Shown: positions 40,620-49,559, counted from the first letter of the stretch. The stretch is DNA of 64,000 nt from CAZHRC01 sp964533865 (GCA_964533865.1 CAZHRC010000006.1:1-64000), one strand, 5' to 3'. Notes: generated by a model from the letters alone, not told the origin. Translations and numbers: made by a program.

Positions 40620-41884
40620 GTATAGGCATCGACTTGGTCCAAGTGGACCGTATGGAAAAAAGTATACAGAATCCTCGCTTCATCGAGAAAGTCTTCACCG
40701 AGAAGGAACAGGCTTACCTCGAAAAGCGAAAACATCATCCCCAAACCGCAGCGGGTTTATTCGCTGCTAAAGAAGCGGTGACAAAGGTGTTGGGTACCGG
40801 GATTAGTGGATTTGGCCTGCGGGCGATAGGCATACACCACGACGAGAAGGGTAAGCCACATGTCGAGCTTTCGAGCGAGGCTCAACACTTTATCGAAGAT
40901 CAAGGGTACGATCGCATCGACGTATCGATCACCCATGAAATGGGTTATGCAGTGGCAGTGGCAGAAGGAAAATACGATATGGAACAGAAACAAAAATACT
41001 TGATTATACCAGAGCTCATACAGTCACTTTTAAAACGCGATAAAAACGCACATAAAGGCCACTATGGGAAAGTCGGCGTCGTCGGCGGATCTTTGGGCAT
41101 GAGCGGGTCGGTGTATATGACCTCAAAAGCGGCGTTGCGAACAGGAAGTGGTCTGGTCTACTCCATCGTGCCCAAATCACTAGGCGAGGTGATGTCGATC
41201 AAATCCACAGAAGCTATCATTCGGCCCATAGAAGATGAGGGGAAAGGTCACTTTGTCTCGGAGCATAAAGAGGCATTGATCGAAGCGATTTCGGATTTAG
41301 ATGCGTTGTGCATCGGACCAGGCATGGGAAGAAGCCCGGATATCAAGGAGCTGACAACGGCGATATTAGAGAATTTTAAAAAGCCCATCATCGTCGATGC
41401 CGATGCGTTAAACGCCCTTTCCGGCGATTTGTCCGTTGTGAAAAGAAAGCGCCAGCCCATTATCTTAACGCCCCACACCATGGAAATGAGCCGTATCACC
41501 GGGCTTTCAGTGAAAGACATCGAAAACAATCGGGTTTCCGTCGCCCAATCCGTAGCAGAGGATACTAAAGTCACCGTGCTTTTAAAAGGGAACGAAACCA
41601 TTATTGCCGAAGATGACATGATGTACTACGTCAACTCCACGGGCAACCCTGGCATGGCGACAGCGGGCTCTGGCGACGTTTTAAGCGGGGTCATCACCTC
41701 GTTGCTAGGCCAAGGGTACACTCCGTTGCTATCCACTCGTTTAGGCGCATATATTCACGGCATAGCCGGGGACATGGTCGCAGAGAAGATGGGGTATGAC
41801 GGTATGGTAGCCACGGATATTTTGGAGCAATTGCCATATGCACTCAAATTCATGAGGGATGTGTGTAAAAATGAAATGCTCTAA
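40616..41884 (+). CDS. fusion of holo-ACP synthase (AcpS) and NAD(P)HX dehydratase (NnrD)
   Basis: A 422-residue two-domain protein. Residues 1-122 are a complete AcpS: MSIGIDLVQVDRM with the Mg aspartate, and FAAKEAVTKVLGTG with its Glu and Lys. It loads phosphopantetheine on acyl-carrier protein. Residues about 135-422 are NnrD: GKVGVVGGSLGMSGS, CIGPGMG, VDADALNAL and NPGMATAGSGDVLSG, an ADP-dependent dehydratase repairing hydrated NAD(P)H. NnrD is more often fused to the epimerase NnrE, which is absent here. The frame is continuous with no stop or internal ribosome site. It overlaps mtaD (ATGA) and alr (14 bases). Confidence 0.9.
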   Translation: MSIGIDLVQVDRMEKSIQNPRFIEKVFTEKEQAYLEKRKHHPQTAAGLFAAKEAVTKVLGTGISGFGLRAIGIHHDEKGKPHVELSSEAQHFIEDQGYDRIDVSITHEMGYAVAVAEGKYDMEQKQKYLIIPELIQSLLKRDKNAHKGHYGKVGVVGGSLGMSGSVYMTSKAALRTGSGLVYSIVPKSLGEVMSIKSTEAIIRPIEDEGKGHFVSEHKEALIEAISDLDALCIGPGMGRSPDIKELTTAILENFKKPIIVDADALNALSGDLSVVKRKRQPIILTPHTMEMSRITGLSVKDIENNRVSVAQSVAEDTKVTVLLKGNETIIAEDDMMYYVNSTGNPGMATAGSGDVLSGVITSLLGQGYTPLLSTRLGAYIHGIAGDMVAEKMGYDGMVATDILEQLPYALKFMRDVCKNEML

Positions 41885-43046
41885 TCGATTAGATGTGGAT
41901 TTAGATGCGATTCGACACAATGTTAGTGTACTAAAAGAAAAAATAGGCGAGGCGCGTTTTTGTGCTGTGGTCAAGGCTAATGCCTATGGCTTAGGAGCGG
42001 TATCCGTATCTCGGGCCATCGAGGGAGACGTGGATCAATTTGCCGTCGCCAACGCTTTGGAAGGTATCGAACTGAGGAGAGCAGGGATCATAAAACCGAT
42101 TATGATTTTGGGTTACACGCCACCCGACGCCGTAGAAATGACTCTCGATCATGCTTTGACGCCGACGATCTACTCACTGGAGCAGGCCGAGGTGTTTCAC
42201 AACACAGCTAAGGCAAAAGATCGGCTCCTTTCCATCGTGATTAAAATCGATACAGGTCTTGGACGCCTTGGTTTTCAGCGCAATAAGGAGTCTGTCGAGG
42301 CGATTAAGACAATCTCAAAGATGGAAAGGATCGCCATTATCGATTTTTTTTCCCACTTCGCCTCTTCAGACGATGAAGATCACCAGTTCACAGAAATCCA
42401 GTACCAAAGGTTCGAGGATTTCTTAGAAGAATTGAGTCGCGAAGGGATAGATATTGGTCAAAAACACATGGCAAATGACGCGGGGTACTTAAATCACCCT
42501 TATGCAATGGACATGGTGCGTAGTGGCATAAGTCTTTATGGTTACTATCCGTCTGCGGTGGTTGCCGAGGTGTCCGAGGTGGATCTTGTGCCGGCCGCGA
42601 GGTTTGTCACCACGGTGGTACACCTGAAATGGATCGAACCAGGGGATTGTCTAAGCTATGGACGCACTTACTGCGCCAAAGAAAGACGAAAAATAGCCAC
42701 TTTATCCACTGGTTACGCCGATGGTTACGATCGCGGGTTGTCCAATCGAGGACAGGTGCTCATAAGAGGAAAAGCTGCACCCATCGTCGGTCGAATCTGT
42801 ATGGATCAAATGATGGTGGATGTGACGGATATTTCCGGAGTGGCCATAGGAGATGAAGCGACATTATTTGGAGCGGATGGGGATACATCCCTACCAGTCG
42901 AGACGTTGGCAGATCTCACCGATACCATATCCTATGAGGTGTTGACCAGTGTGGGTCACCGTGTCACCCGGCGCTATGTGCAACAGGGAAAACCTCCCTT
43001 TGAAGTGAATTATATTGTGAATGGCATCGGTGGTATGACGGATTGA
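41871..43046 (+). CDS. alr: alanine racemase
   Basis: A 391-residue PLP enzyme making D-alanine for peptidoglycan. The PLP lysine lies in VVKANAYGLG (about 35-44). The usual motif ends GHG, so His is replaced by Leu here. The second catalytic residue is the tyrosine in CLSYGRTY (about 262), and the ARF...WIEPGDCLSYG...GYADGYDR...GRICMDQ block is canonical. ATG 41871 lies within the end of the fusion gene, so translation is coupled. It ends the operon. A hairpin follows, but with no T run. Confidence 0.94.
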   Translation: MKCSNRLDVDLDAIRHNVSVLKEKIGEARFCAVVKANAYGLGAVSVSRAIEGDVDQFAVANALEGIELRRAGIIKPIMILGYTPPDAVEMTLDHALTPTIYSLEQAEVFHNTAKAKDRLLSIVIKIDTGLGRLGFQRNKESVEAIKTISKMERIAIIDFFSHFASSDDEDHQFTEIQYQRFEDFLEELSREGIDIGQKHMANDAGYLNHPYAMDMVRSGISLYGYYPSAVVAEVSEVDLVPAARFVTTVVHLKWIEPGDCLSYGRTYCAKERRKIATLSTGYADGYDRGLSNRGQVLIRGKAAPIVGRICMDQMMVDVTDISGVAIGDEATLFGADGDTSLPVETLADLTDTISYEVLTSVGHRVTRRYVQQGKPPFEVNYIVNGIGGMTD

Positions 43047-43049
43047 ATA

Positions 43050-43087
43050 GGGGTTAGTTGACATGAACCCCTTCGATTCGATATAAT
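43050..43087 (+). promoter_or_regulatory. ndoA promoter overlapped by an inverted repeat
   Basis: TTGACA (43058-43063) and TATAAT (43082-43087) are separated by 18 bases. GGGGTT at 43050-43055 and AACCCC at 43066-43071 form a perfect inverted repeat around the -35, a fitting operator position. Confidence 0.75.
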
Positions 43088-43177
43088 GAAAAAGGTTTGT
43101 TAATCGTGCCGCTTATGTGCGCGGGAGTTGTGGCTAACGAAAGATTTTGAACAATTCCAGTGAAGTAGGGTGAGTGA

Positions 43178-43519
43178 GTGAAGGTAAAAAGAGGAGACAT
43201 ATTTTATGCAGATCTAAGCCCAGTCGTGGGCTCTGAGCAAGGCGGTGTTCGACCAGTTGTCGTGATTCAGAACAATATCGGAAACAAATACAGTCCAACG
43301 ATAATCATTGCAGCCATAACTTCGCAGCTAAACAAAGCGAAACTCCCAACTCACGTTGATATAAGCGCTCCCCAATACGGATTACCAAAAAACTCGGTCA
43401 TCTTATTGGAGCAGATTCGCACGATAGACAAAAAAAGGCTTCGAGAAAAGATCGGATTTTTTGACGATGTCGTTATGCGTCAGATCGATCAAACTCTCAA
43501 AGTTTCCATCGGACTGTAG
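43178..43519 (+). CDS. ndoA: mRNA interferase EndoA/MazF-type
   Basis: A 113-residue PemK/MazF ribonuclease. It has KRGDIFYADLSPVVGSEQGG (residues 4-23), RPVVVIQN with the catalytic arginine, a threonine in the AAITSQ strand and LEQIRTIDKKRL. It cuts single-stranded RNA at short motifs. In most Firmicutes the antitoxin gene ndoAI lies between alr and ndoA. Here the 131 bases between them hold a promoter and a leader but no frame for an antitoxin. The start is GTG. A bidirectional terminator follows. Confidence 0.93.
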   Translation: MKVKRGDIFYADLSPVVGSEQGGVRPVVVIQNNIGNKYSPTIIIAAITSQLNKAKLPTHVDISAPQYGLPKNSVILLEQIRTIDKKRLREKIGFFDDVVMRQIDQTLKVSIGL

Positions 43520-43529
43520 TACATATCAA

Positions 43530-43558
43530 ACAAAAAAACCGCCTAGGCGGTTTTTTTG
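43530..43558. terminator. bidirectional terminator between ndoA and the M20 peptidase gene
   Basis: AAAAAAACCGCC pairs with GGCGGTTTTTTT with TA in the loop region, symmetric on both strands. Confidence 0.9.
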
Positions 43559-43559
43559 T

Positions 43560-44726
43560 TTAATGGGTTAGCATGAGTTGGTAGTAGAGGTTTGCTGCTG
43601 TGAGTAGCTCGTTGAGGGAGACCTTTTCATTTTCGCGATGGACGGTGGAAAGATCGCCAGGGCCGATGATGAGACAATCCATTCCAGTTTGTCTCAATAC
43701 GGAACCGTCGGTGGTGCCGGGAAAGGTGGAGTGAGTGCTAGAAAGCCCTAAGGCGGCCATATGCCGATCGAGGGTTTTCACCCAGGCGTTTTCAGGATGG
43801 ATCCAACCTTCTCTTCGGTCTATGATTTCGACTGTTGCGCAGTACTGGGGATGGGAGGTTTTGAGAGAGGCGAGAATGCTATCCATCGCCTCCCACACCG
43901 AATCGGTGGGCTGGGAGGGGACCAATCGCGCATCGACTTTTATTTGTACCTCATCCGGTACGACACAGGGTTCTACGCCGGCGTTTATCGCCAGTGGCTG
44001 CCAAAATGAGGTGCCGTATTCACGAGAAGCGTATTCGCCGAAAGTGATCTCTTCCATGGCGTTTAAAAGACATCTGGCGTAGTCGATAGCATTTCCGCTT
44101 TTGCCTTGGGAGCCGTGACCAGTTTGTCCCTTGACGTGGATGTTGGCGTAGGTTCTTCCCCTGCCGGCAGTTGCCAGAGTCAATTGGGTGGGCTCGCAGA
44201 CGATGAGACGGTCGATTTGGCGCAGAAAAGGTTCGTGGAGAAGGCGTTTTGAGCCTATCATTCCATCTTCTTCATCGACTGTGGCAATGAGGTAAATATC
44301 AGTAGGTGGAAGGATGCCCTGTTTTTTCATATGTGCCATGGTCACCATACACGCACCTAGCCCACCTTTCATATCCGCTGATCCTCTACCGTGTAGAAAG
44401 CCATCTGAAATTTCGCCTGAAAAAGGCGGGGAGGTCCAGCGACGACTTTCGTCTGGGCTGACGGGAACCACGTCCATGTGACCAGTGAAAGCAAGAGCGC
44501 CATCGGATCGTTCCCCTGGGATTTTACCGACGATCACCGTTCGATCGCTGGCGACAGGATAGCATGTCGTCGGTATGGCGAAAGTGTCAAAAAACGTCAT
44601 CACATAATTGGCGACTTGGTGTTCGTCGCCTGGTGGGTTGATACTTGGGAGACGCACCAAGTCGGAAATCGTAGAAAACAAAAAATCCGAGTCAATGCCG
44701 TTGGGATTGGTGACAATCGAGTACAT
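43560..44726 (-). CDS. M20-family metallopeptidase (ArgE/DapE/ACY1 type)
   Basis: A 388-residue zinc aminoacylase/peptidase. The metal ligands are in TGHMDVVP (about 80-87), GRGSADMKGG (about 113-122), DEEDG with the catalytic glutamate (about 150-154), the CEPT segment (about 176) and the late STVHRENE (about 363). The lid domain contains KGQTGHGSQG. Sequence does not settle between acetylornithine deacetylase, succinyl-DAP desuccinylase or a general deacylase. GGAG precedes the ATG. It is divergent from hemZ. Confidence 0.85.
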   Translation of the reverse strand: MYSIVTNPNGIDSDFLFSTISDLVRLPSINPPGDEHQVANYVMTFFDTFAIPTTCYPVASDRTVIVGKIPGERSDGALAFTGHMDVVPVSPDESRRWTSPPFSGEISDGFLHGRGSADMKGGLGACMVTMAHMKKQGILPPTDIYLIATVDEEDGMIGSKRLLHEPFLRQIDRLIVCEPTQLTLATAGRGRTYANIHVKGQTGHGSQGKSGNAIDYARCLLNAMEEITFGEYASREYGTSFWQPLAINAGVEPCVVPDEVQIKVDARLVPSQPTDSVWEAMDSILASLKTSHPQYCATVEIIDRREGWIHPENAWVKTLDRHMAALGLSSTHSTFPGTTDGSVLRQTGMDCLIIGPGDLSTVHRENEKVSLNELLTAANLYYQLMLTH

Positions 44727-44804
44727 GGGAAACTCCTTTTCACATTAGAATTGGGTAAGAATAGAATGGCGGTTTTCATTGAAACCGCATTTTGGAGGCG
44801 CAAG

Positions 44805-46232
44805 ATGAATATGACAGCACAGGGTCACCCTTGGACCAAAGAGGTTCGAGATTTGATCAAAGATTTTTATGGACAGTCCAGCGGGAAAGAACCATCGGAT
44901 CTATCCATACAACAGAATTACAACACCGATACCGGAGAATTTAGTATCGAAAGAATCGAAGAGGGAAAAATAGTTGAGAGGGTTGTGGATGTTTCACCCG
45001 ATGCCCTCAGACATCATCATGCCGAGCTACGATTGTGGATGAAGCGCCGAGTCTATGATGCGTTACATCAATGGACGCAGCGCGCGCTGCCATGGGGAAT
45101 CCTTACCGGGGTTCGCCCAGAAAAGATTGTTCGCCAAGATAAGTATAAAACCATGACTTGGGATCAGGTAAAGCGTGAACTGATGACCACTCAGCGGGTT
45201 AGCCAAGAAAAGGCAGAACTTTTGTTAAAAGTGGGAAAAAATCAGGGGCCGATTCTCGATAGTATCGATCGGGATGGGTATAGTCTTTACGTAGATGTTC
45301 CTTTTTGTCCTACGCGATGTGCCTACTGCTCTTTTCCAACTCTGGTGATAGACCAAAAAAACACCTGGGTCGAGCCTTACCTGACGGGAGTGATCAAAGA
45401 GTTGGCTTTTTCTAGGGATTTGATGGGCGACCGTCCACTCCAATCCGTCTATATTGGGGGAGGGACTCCCACAGCCCTTTCAGATGGCGATCTTGAGGTG
45501 CTCCTTTCAGCTATCGACAGACTCTATCCCGCAAGAGGGGTAGAGTATACGGTGGAAGCCGGGCGCCCCGAAACGATCACCCGCAAAACCCTCGACTTGC
45601 TAAAAAGTTACGGTGTCAATCGCATTAGCGTTAATCCTCAATCGATGCACCAAAAAACCTTAGACGCCATCGGTCGACGCCACACGCCCCAAGGGATAGA
45701 AACGGCCTATGCCATGGTAAAAGAGGTCGGATTCTCGGTGACCAACATGGACTTGATCGCAGGCCTTCCAGGGGAATCCGTAGCGGACTATTTAGAAACC
45801 GTGGATTGGGTGCTGGCCTTAGAGCCAGAAAATATAACGGTCCACACTCTAGCGATTAAGAAGGGATCGACCTACGCCGATAACAAGAAAAAGGCATCCT
45901 ATCCCGATAGCAAAGAGATCGAAGACATGTTACGGCTTGGCGCACACAGGTTAACTCATAGGCAATATGAACCCTATTATCTCTACCGTCAAAGAAATAT
46001 GGTAGGCAGTTTTGAAAATGTCGGTTACGCGCTATCCGGTGGGGAGAGTTTTTATAACATCGCCATTATGGAAGAGGCTCAGACCATTATGGCCTGTGGT
46101 ATGGGGGCGACATCGAAGCTATTCCCCACAGGGTCTCGAGAGATGGTGCGCGTGGCAAATTTCAGGAGTATGGAAGTGTATCTCGACAGATTGGATGACC
46201 TCCTTCAAAAAAAGGCAGAAGCTTTGACTTAA
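44805..46232 (+). CDS. hemZ: radical SAM protein HemZ (coproporphyrinogen dehydrogenase-like)
   Basis: A 475-residue oxygen-independent coproporphyrinogen III oxidase-like enzyme. The radical SAM cluster motif CPTRCAYCSF is at about residues 168-177, followed by YIGGGTPTAL (about 219-228), EAGRPETI and the NPQSM strand. The first 150 residues form the N-terminal extension seen in HemZ but not HemN. Whether HemZ acts in heme synthesis in anaerobes is unsettled. GGAGG precedes ATG 44805. An in-frame extension upstream runs through the divergent peptidase gene. Its stop codon overlaps that of the convergent TetR gene. Confidence 0.88.
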   Translation: MNMTAQGHPWTKEVRDLIKDFYGQSSGKEPSDLSIQQNYNTDTGEFSIERIEEGKIVERVVDVSPDALRHHHAELRLWMKRRVYDALHQWTQRALPWGILTGVRPEKIVRQDKYKTMTWDQVKRELMTTQRVSQEKAELLLKVGKNQGPILDSIDRDGYSLYVDVPFCPTRCAYCSFPTLVIDQKNTWVEPYLTGVIKELAFSRDLMGDRPLQSVYIGGGTPTALSDGDLEVLLSAIDRLYPARGVEYTVEAGRPETITRKTLDLLKSYGVNRISVNPQSMHQKTLDAIGRRHTPQGIETAYAMVKEVGFSVTNMDLIAGLPGESVADYLETVDWVLALEPENITVHTLAIKKGSTYADNKKKASYPDSKEIEDMLRLGAHRLTHRQYEPYYLYRQRNMVGSFENVGYALSGGESFYNIAIMEEAQTIMACGMGATSKLFPTGSREMVRVANFRSMEVYLDRLDDLLQKKAEALT

Positions 46233-46822
46233 ATTAAGGGGATAAACACCGTATCGAACAAGTGGCGAATATTTCCCATGAAATCGAAGGCACCTTCGCG
46301 CTCGCACCAGTGATAGGTGAGGCCGATGAGTCCAGATAAAAAACACCAGAGTAAATCATCGGCAGACACCCGGTCATGAACTTCGCCGTTTTCTTGACAT
46401 TTTTTGAGGGTAGCGAGCAAGCGGTTTAAAAAATCGCGTTCAACTGAGCCTTCGGGCTTGTCTTCGATGGTTGGTGTGAGGTAGGGAATCGAAGAGGCCA
46501 TATCCGCCTTTAAAAAAGATTCCAATAACGTCGCACCCAAATCCAGCGAGAAGCTGGTGTATTGATCGATATAGAACCACATTTCTTCACGAGCACTGGC
46601 AAAAGGCTCGATATGGCGATCGAGATCTAATACGCGACCGAGAGATTGGCGATGGTGCTCAGTGAGAATGTCGAACTTTGAGGAATAGTGATGATAGAAA
46701 GCGCCTTTGGTTAAGTGGGCGACTTCACATATGTCGTTAATCGAAACAGCGTCAAAGCCCTTTTCGCGGAAAAGAGCGATGCCGATCTCGTAGAGTTGTG
46801 TCTTTGTGCTTTTACTGCTCAT
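46229..46822 (-). CDS. TetR-family transcriptional regulator
   Basis: A 197-residue regulator. The HTH spans about 10-50, with ALFREKGFDAVSINDI and LTKGAFYHHYSSK, typical of TetR. The C-terminal ligand domain is helical and carries a WCER-containing last segment. The ligand and targets are unknown. The convergent overlap with hemZ tells nothing about regulation, and no divergent partner is adjacent. A -10-like TATACT lies in the upstream gap on the plus strand. Confidence 0.9.
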   Translation of the reverse strand: MSSKSTKTQLYEIGIALFREKGFDAVSINDICEVAHLTKGAFYHHYSSKFDILTEHHRQSLGRVLDLDRHIEPFASAREEMWFYIDQYTSFSLDLGATLLESFLKADMASSIPYLTPTIEDKPEGSVERDFLNRLLATLKKCQENGEVHDRVSADDLLWCFLSGLIGLTYHWCEREGAFDFMGNIRHLFDTVFIPLI

Positions 46823-46998
46823 AAATACCTCCTGAATGAAAAAGCCTTTTTGCCGTTGTGACGAAAGTTGTAAACGCCAATGACTTTTTTCACTTTTTAA
46901 TAATGATTGAATCTATTATACTACATTTAAGAAGTGAAACTGTTGATATATGTGGATGTTAACTGATTTAGGTGACATACTAAAGTAGAGGAGAAACG

Positions 46999-47277
46999 AT
47001 GGATTTAAAAAATATTCGCGACGATATCGATCGCATCGACAGACAACTGACCGCGCTTTTTGAAGAACGGATGGAAATCGTATTGGAAGTCGCGCGCTTC
47101 AAAAAAGAAAACAACCTTCCCGTCTACGACAAGGCGAGGGAGGAGGCGGTGATCGAGAAAAACAAAGGGTATCTGAACAATCCTGTCTACGCCGATGGGT
47201 TGGCGGTTTTTTATCATTGCCTTATGGATCTGAGTAAAGACCTCCAGAGGGAGGCATTGGGGACGGAAGATGAGTGA
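46999..47277 (+). CDS. chorismate mutase (AroQ class)
   Basis: A 92-residue all-helical chorismate mutase converting chorismate to prephenate. It has IRDDIDRIDRQLTALFEERM (residues 5-24), the catalytic lysine in RFKKENN and the YDKAREEAVIEK segment (about 43-54). It is free-standing, not fused to prephenate dehydratase. GAGGAG precedes the ATG. It overlaps maf by 8 bases, which indicates one transcript. Confidence 0.92.
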   Translation: MDLKNIRDDIDRIDRQLTALFEERMEIVLEVARFKKENNLPVYDKAREEAVIEKNKGYLNNPVYADGLAVFYHCLMDLSKDLQREALGTEDE

Positions 47278-47911
47278 TACCATCCACCGCAGGCCTCTCG
47301 TATTGGCGAGTCAATCCCCTCGCCGACTAGAGTTACTCCAACTGATCACCTCGGATTTTACGGTCGTGGTTCGCCCAATTGATGAAAGAGGTGTGCTGGA
47401 TTCGATCGGTGGCGATGATTTGGCAAACACAATTGCATCGCGAGTCACAGACCTTGCCGAGAAAAAGGCGAGGGCGGTTTGTGAAAATGTGGATGAGGGT
47501 GCGGTTATCATTGGCGCGGATACCATTGTGGTGGTTGACGGCAAAGTGCTTGGTAAACCAGCTAGTGTGGACGAAGCTACAGCCATGCTCCGTAGCCTTT
47601 GCGGTAAAACCCATAGCGTCATCACCGGGATAGCTTTGCTCTGTGAAGAGAAAGTGGAACGCTTTGCAGAAACCACTACGGTGACTTTCTTTCCTTTGGA
47701 CAAAGACGTAGAACAAGATATCGCCGACTACGTGAAAAGTGGCGCTCCTATGGACAAAGCAGGGGCGTACGGTATCCAAGATCGTGGGTGTTTATTTGTC
47801 GATCACATCGAAGGCGACTATTTCAATGTGGTGGGATTGCCTGTTGCAAGACTCAACAGAGAGCTTAAAGCTTTTATAGCGAAATGCACAACCAAAAGGA
47901 GAAAACGATGA
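47270..47911 (+). CDS. maf: Maf-family nucleotide pyrophosphatase
   Basis: A 213-residue Maf/Ham1-fold house-cleaning enzyme that hydrolyses dTTP/UTP or modified nucleotides. It has LVLASQSPRRLELL (about 10-23), IGADTIVVVDGKVLGKP (about 82-98) and KAGAYGIQD (about 163-171). Members are linked to septum and damage control. It overlaps the chorismate mutase gene upstream and the next gene downstream (ATGA at 47908-47911). Confidence 0.94.
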   Translation: MSDTIHRRPLVLASQSPRRLELLQLITSDFTVVVRPIDERGVLDSIGGDDLANTIASRVTDLAEKKARAVCENVDEGAVIIGADTIVVVDGKVLGKPASVDEATAMLRSLCGKTHSVITGIALLCEEKVERFAETTTVTFFPLDKDVEQDIADYVKSGAPMDKAGAYGIQDRGCLFVDHIEGDYFNVVGLPVARLNRELKAFIAKCTTKRRKR

Positions 47912-49521
47912 AAAAATCAACATTTCCAGTTATCAGAACCGCCATTTTTGCTTTGGCATTGGCCATAGCCTACTACGTGGTGTTGCCTCCGATCAACTTA
48001 CAGTCCGTGCAGTTCTGGCTCTTTGCGCTGGTTTTTGCGGTGATCGGTCTACTGTTTTTTGTAGGATTACCCATTTTATTAAAATTTGGGACTGATGAGA
48101 TCAAAGGCACTGTGGCAAAGCGACTGAAGATCATGTTTCTCGTTCCCATTGCCATGGTGGCGGTTGTCGTGGTGGGGACCTTATTCTCCTCGCCGTTTTT
48201 CAACGCCTCTCGCTATGCGAATATGCTACAGAAAAAAGAAGGGAATTTCCAACAGGATTTAGCCGAGCTCACCTTTGATCAGATTCCGACGGTGGACAGA
48301 GATTCTGCCACGCGACTGGGTAACCGCAAAATGGGCGAAGTCGTGGAGTTGGTCTCGCAATTTAATGTCGCGGAGGATTTCTCTCAAATCAACTACAACA
48401 ACCGTCCCGTTCGCGTATCCCCATTGGAATACGCCGATTTCATTAAATGGTTTACCAATAACAAAGGGGGCATACCTCATTACGTTTTGGTGGATATGAT
48501 TCAAGGAGAAGCAAAACTTGTGGAGCTTGCCGAGCCGATACGCTACTCCCCATCGGAGTATTTCGCCAGAGATTTATATCGGACCTTGCGTTTTAATTAT
48601 CCCCTTGATATTTTCAACTCGGTAACCTTTGAAATCGACGAAACCGGCAGACCTTTCTGGATCGCTTCCATTGAAAAGAAAACCATCGGGCTATTTGGCG
48701 GACCGGACATTTCTGGTGTGGTCATTCTCGATGCAGCCACCGGCGAACACAAAAAATATCCTATCGGAGAAGTGCCGGTCTGGGTTGAGAGAGTTTATGG
48801 CGCGGAGATGATTTTGGAACAGATGAACTACAACGGCAAGTTTCAAGACGGGTTCTGGAACTCGGTGTTCTCTCAAAAGGGCGTGTTGATGACCACAAAA
48901 GGGTATAATTACTTGGCAAAGGATGAGGATATCTATCTCTACACCGGGATCACCTCGGTGGTGGCGGATGAATCCAATATCGGTTTTATCCTTGTGAATA
49001 TGCGCACAAAAGAGACACTGTTCTACAGTATTCCCAGTGCAGAAGAGTACTCTGCCATGGAGAGTGCACAAGGGGCGGTTCAGGAAAAGGGATACAAATC
49101 CACTTTCCCACTGCTACTCAACATCAACGCACACCCAACGTATTTTATGAGCATGAAAGACGAAGCAGGTCTGGTGAAAATGTACGCTTTTGTCAATGCC
49201 CAAAGTTATCAAAACGTCAGCGTGGGCAACTCGGTACACGAAGCGTTGGAACGGTATAAAACAACTCTTGTCACCCTCCCAACAGCTGAAGAAAAACCGG
49301 ATACGATCCTTGAGAAAAAAGGGGTTCTCACCGACATTAAACCCATCGTCATCGAAGGGACCACCTACTACTATTTCCTATTGGAAAACGACGATAACGT
49401 CTACTCTGCATCGGTGACACTCTCACCGGGTCTGCCTTTTATGAGTCCAGGTGTTGAGATCGCATTTACCTATGCTGATGGGGCGAGTGCCTTAAAAACC
49501 GTCTACACCATCGTTCAATAA
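47908..49521 (+). CDS. large membrane-anchored protein of unknown function
   Basis: A 537-residue protein that I do not recognise. It has three hydrophobic helices at about residues 9-27, 36-57 and 76-97, followed by a large soluble domain of about 430 residues outside or inside the membrane. That domain has strands such as GRPFWIASIEKKTIG and VVILDAATGEHKKY that resemble the surface of PepSY or beta-propeller-like modules but without a firm match. No cysteine or catalytic motif stands out. ATG 47908 follows AAAGGAG and overlaps maf. It is the last gene of the unit. Confidence 0.75.
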   Translation: MKKSTFPVIRTAIFALALAIAYYVVLPPINLQSVQFWLFALVFAVIGLLFFVGLPILLKFGTDEIKGTVAKRLKIMFLVPIAMVAVVVVGTLFSSPFFNASRYANMLQKKEGNFQQDLAELTFDQIPTVDRDSATRLGNRKMGEVVELVSQFNVAEDFSQINYNNRPVRVSPLEYADFIKWFTNNKGGIPHYVLVDMIQGEAKLVELAEPIRYSPSEYFARDLYRTLRFNYPLDIFNSVTFEIDETGRPFWIASIEKKTIGLFGGPDISGVVILDAATGEHKKYPIGEVPVWVERVYGAEMILEQMNYNGKFQDGFWNSVFSQKGVLMTTKGYNYLAKDEDIYLYTGITSVVADESNIGFILVNMRTKETLFYSIPSAEEYSAMESAQGAVQEKGYKSTFPLLLNINAHPTYFMSMKDEAGLVKMYAFVNAQSYQNVSVGNSVHEALERYKTTLVTLPTAEEKPDTILEKKGVLTDIKPIVIEGTTYYYFLLENDDNVYSASVTLSPGLPFMSPGVEIAFTYADGASALKTVYTIVQ

Positions 49522-49522
49522 C

Positions 49523-49559
49523 ACAATCGCCTCGGTCCCAGTGGGATCGAGGCGATTTT
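49523..49559. terminator. bidirectional terminator
   Basis: AATCGCCTCGGTCCC pairs with GGGATCGAGGCGATT across a short AGT loop, with T or A at the outer ends. Convergent genes meet here. Confidence 0.88.

Noticed and set aside
43047..43177. Antitoxin gene for ndoA
   Set aside because: Every frame in this stretch is closed within a few codons (for example an ATG at about 43088 ends after five), so no MazE-like protein fits.
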